Assembly: GCA_018660305.1 (NCBI GenBank)
Contig: JABJKO010000118.1
Span: 1-49,356, forward strand
DNA length: 49,356 nt
Source: Rhodospirillaceae bacterium
Lineage (GTDB): Bacteria > Pseudomonadota > Alphaproteobacteria > MPNO01 > UBA2964
Reading direction: 5' to 3'
Shown here: in pieces, positions 48,940 through 49,356 of the stretch
Position numbering within the stretch: the first letter of the stretch is position 1
Layout: each line of letters opens with the position of its first letter
The notes under the pieces: model-generated
What the model was told of the DNA's origin: nothing
The model's database searches: none
What the model saw: only the letters and a program-made list of their open reading frames with translations
Translations under genes and position numbers: made by a program

Positions 48940-49356
48940 TCACTGCCGTTGCCTTTTTTGAAACGCCTCCATCCAGTCGCGGGCCCGCTGCTGCGCCTTG
49001 AGGATATCACCGGGTGACATCTTGGACGCCGCAGCGTTTCGGTTGGCGATACTGGCGTCGCGCACGTTGCCGGGCGCGAGACGGGCCGCCGACAAATTGG
49101 CCCATTTATGAGCCTCGATCAGATTGCGCCGCACGCCAAGCCCCGTGGCATACATATAGGCGACCTGCGACTGGGCGTTGCCGTCACCGGTTTCGGCGGC
49201 GGCGAGATATTGCTGGAACTGGCTGGGCGGCGCGGCGGGCTCTTTCTTTTTTGGCGAGAGCGCGCCGGTCGGCAACGGCAGCGCCGACGTCTCCTGCTTT
49301 TTTTCGAGAACGGCGGGGGCCGTGGACGGGCGCGGCTCAGCGCGGGTGCCGAGAAC
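48940..49356 (-). CDS. Sel1/TPR-repeat protein (3' part; N-terminus off the right edge)
   Basis: The frame stays open to the right edge, so this is the last 138 codons of a longer protein. A Pro/Lys/Ala-rich lead is followed by Sel1-like repeats: LAAAETGDGNAQSQVAYMYA, then GLGVRRNLIEAHKWANLSAA, then a third degenerate unit, and a basic helical tail. Sel1 repeats are helical scaffolds for protein contacts, often in secreted or envelope proteins. The start and any signal peptide are outside this window. Confidence 0.75.
   Translation of the reverse strand, partial: VLGTRAEPRPSTAPAVLEKKQETSALPLPTGALSPKKKEPAAPPSQFQQYLAAAETGDGNAQSQVAYMYATGLGVRRNLIEAHKWANLSAARLAPGNVRDASIANRNAAASKMSPGDILKAQQRARDWMEAFQKRQRQ

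Noticed and set aside
1..49356. tRNA, rRNA, CRISPR arrays, insertion sequences, phage genes
   Set aside because: I found no T-loop-type tRNA pattern, no regularly spaced direct repeats and no transposase, integrase or phage structural gene by eye. A dedicated search could still find something subtle.

Overview
The window is about 49.4 kb of GC-rich, gene-dense bacterial DNA. It shows no rRNA, tRNA, CRISPR array, phage or insertion sequence that I can recognise. Gene content, codon use and protein style (PepSY / OmpR-type regulator / PhoQ-like kinase operon, many orphan catabolic enzymes, MgtC, Acr3) suggest an alphaproteobacterium, perhaps of the broad Rhodospirillales type. That placement is an inference, not a phylogeny.

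Layout. 1-17.1 kb is a patchwork of catabolic and transport genes: a chromate transporter cut by the left edge; a three-gene molybdenum hydroxylase operon whose FAD subunit carries the four-cysteine iron-sulfur loop of 4-hydroxybenzoyl-CoA reductase; an FAD aromatic hydroxylase; an MFS exporter; a diguanylate cyclase; a dienelactone-hydrolase-like protein; a TauD/TfdA dioxygenase; a receiver-domain protein; two leaderless binding-protein-fold proteins of the dihydroxyphthalate-decarboxylase type; a carboxymuconolactone-decarboxylase-like protein; an Acr3 arsenite permease; an amidohydrolase; and an ornithine-cyclodeaminase-like enzyme. 17.6-19.7 kb holds a PEP-CTERM/exosortase-type acyltransferase behind a very good sigma-54 promoter, then two small membrane proteins. 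19.7-22.4 kb is a leftward PepSY-regulator-kinase operon.

22.56-34.30 kb is the most unusual part: fifteen closely spaced or overlapping rightward genes, nearly all for envelope proteins. They include a glycine-zipper protein, three proteins resembling CsgG/LpoB/FlgO (one with a peptidoglycan-binding domain), a lipoprotein-like lytic transglycosylase, a TolR/ExbD-like protein, a TolQ/ExbB-like four-helix protein, a TonB/TolA-shaped protein with a long proline-rich linker, coiled-coil secreted proteins, a second clear lipoprotein, two unknown cytoplasmic proteins, and a membrane-anchored protein with a Lon/RadA-type domain. I read it as an undescribed proton-motive-force-driven, envelope-spanning machine. 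The divergent region between it and the two-component operon carries two copies of a direct repeat shaped like an OmpR/PhoP box, so the kinase/regulator pair may control it.

34.3-49.4 kb returns to accessory metabolism: MgtC-like protein, glycerophosphodiesterase, an orphan molybdenum-hydroxylase large subunit followed by a leaderless binding protein, a ParD/ParE-type toxin-antitoxin pair, a TIM-barrel isomerase and VOC enzyme pair, a second leaderless-binding-protein plus TauD-type dioxygenase locus with an NDH-2-like flavoprotein, a LEA-like lipoprotein, an alpha/beta hydrolase of the C-C hydrolase type, a 2-oxopentenoate-hydratase-like enzyme, a ThDP-dependent decarboxylase-like enzyme and a Sel1-repeat protein cut by the right edge. 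A palindromic dispersed repeat lies between convergent genes at two places (6.5 and 15.0 kb).
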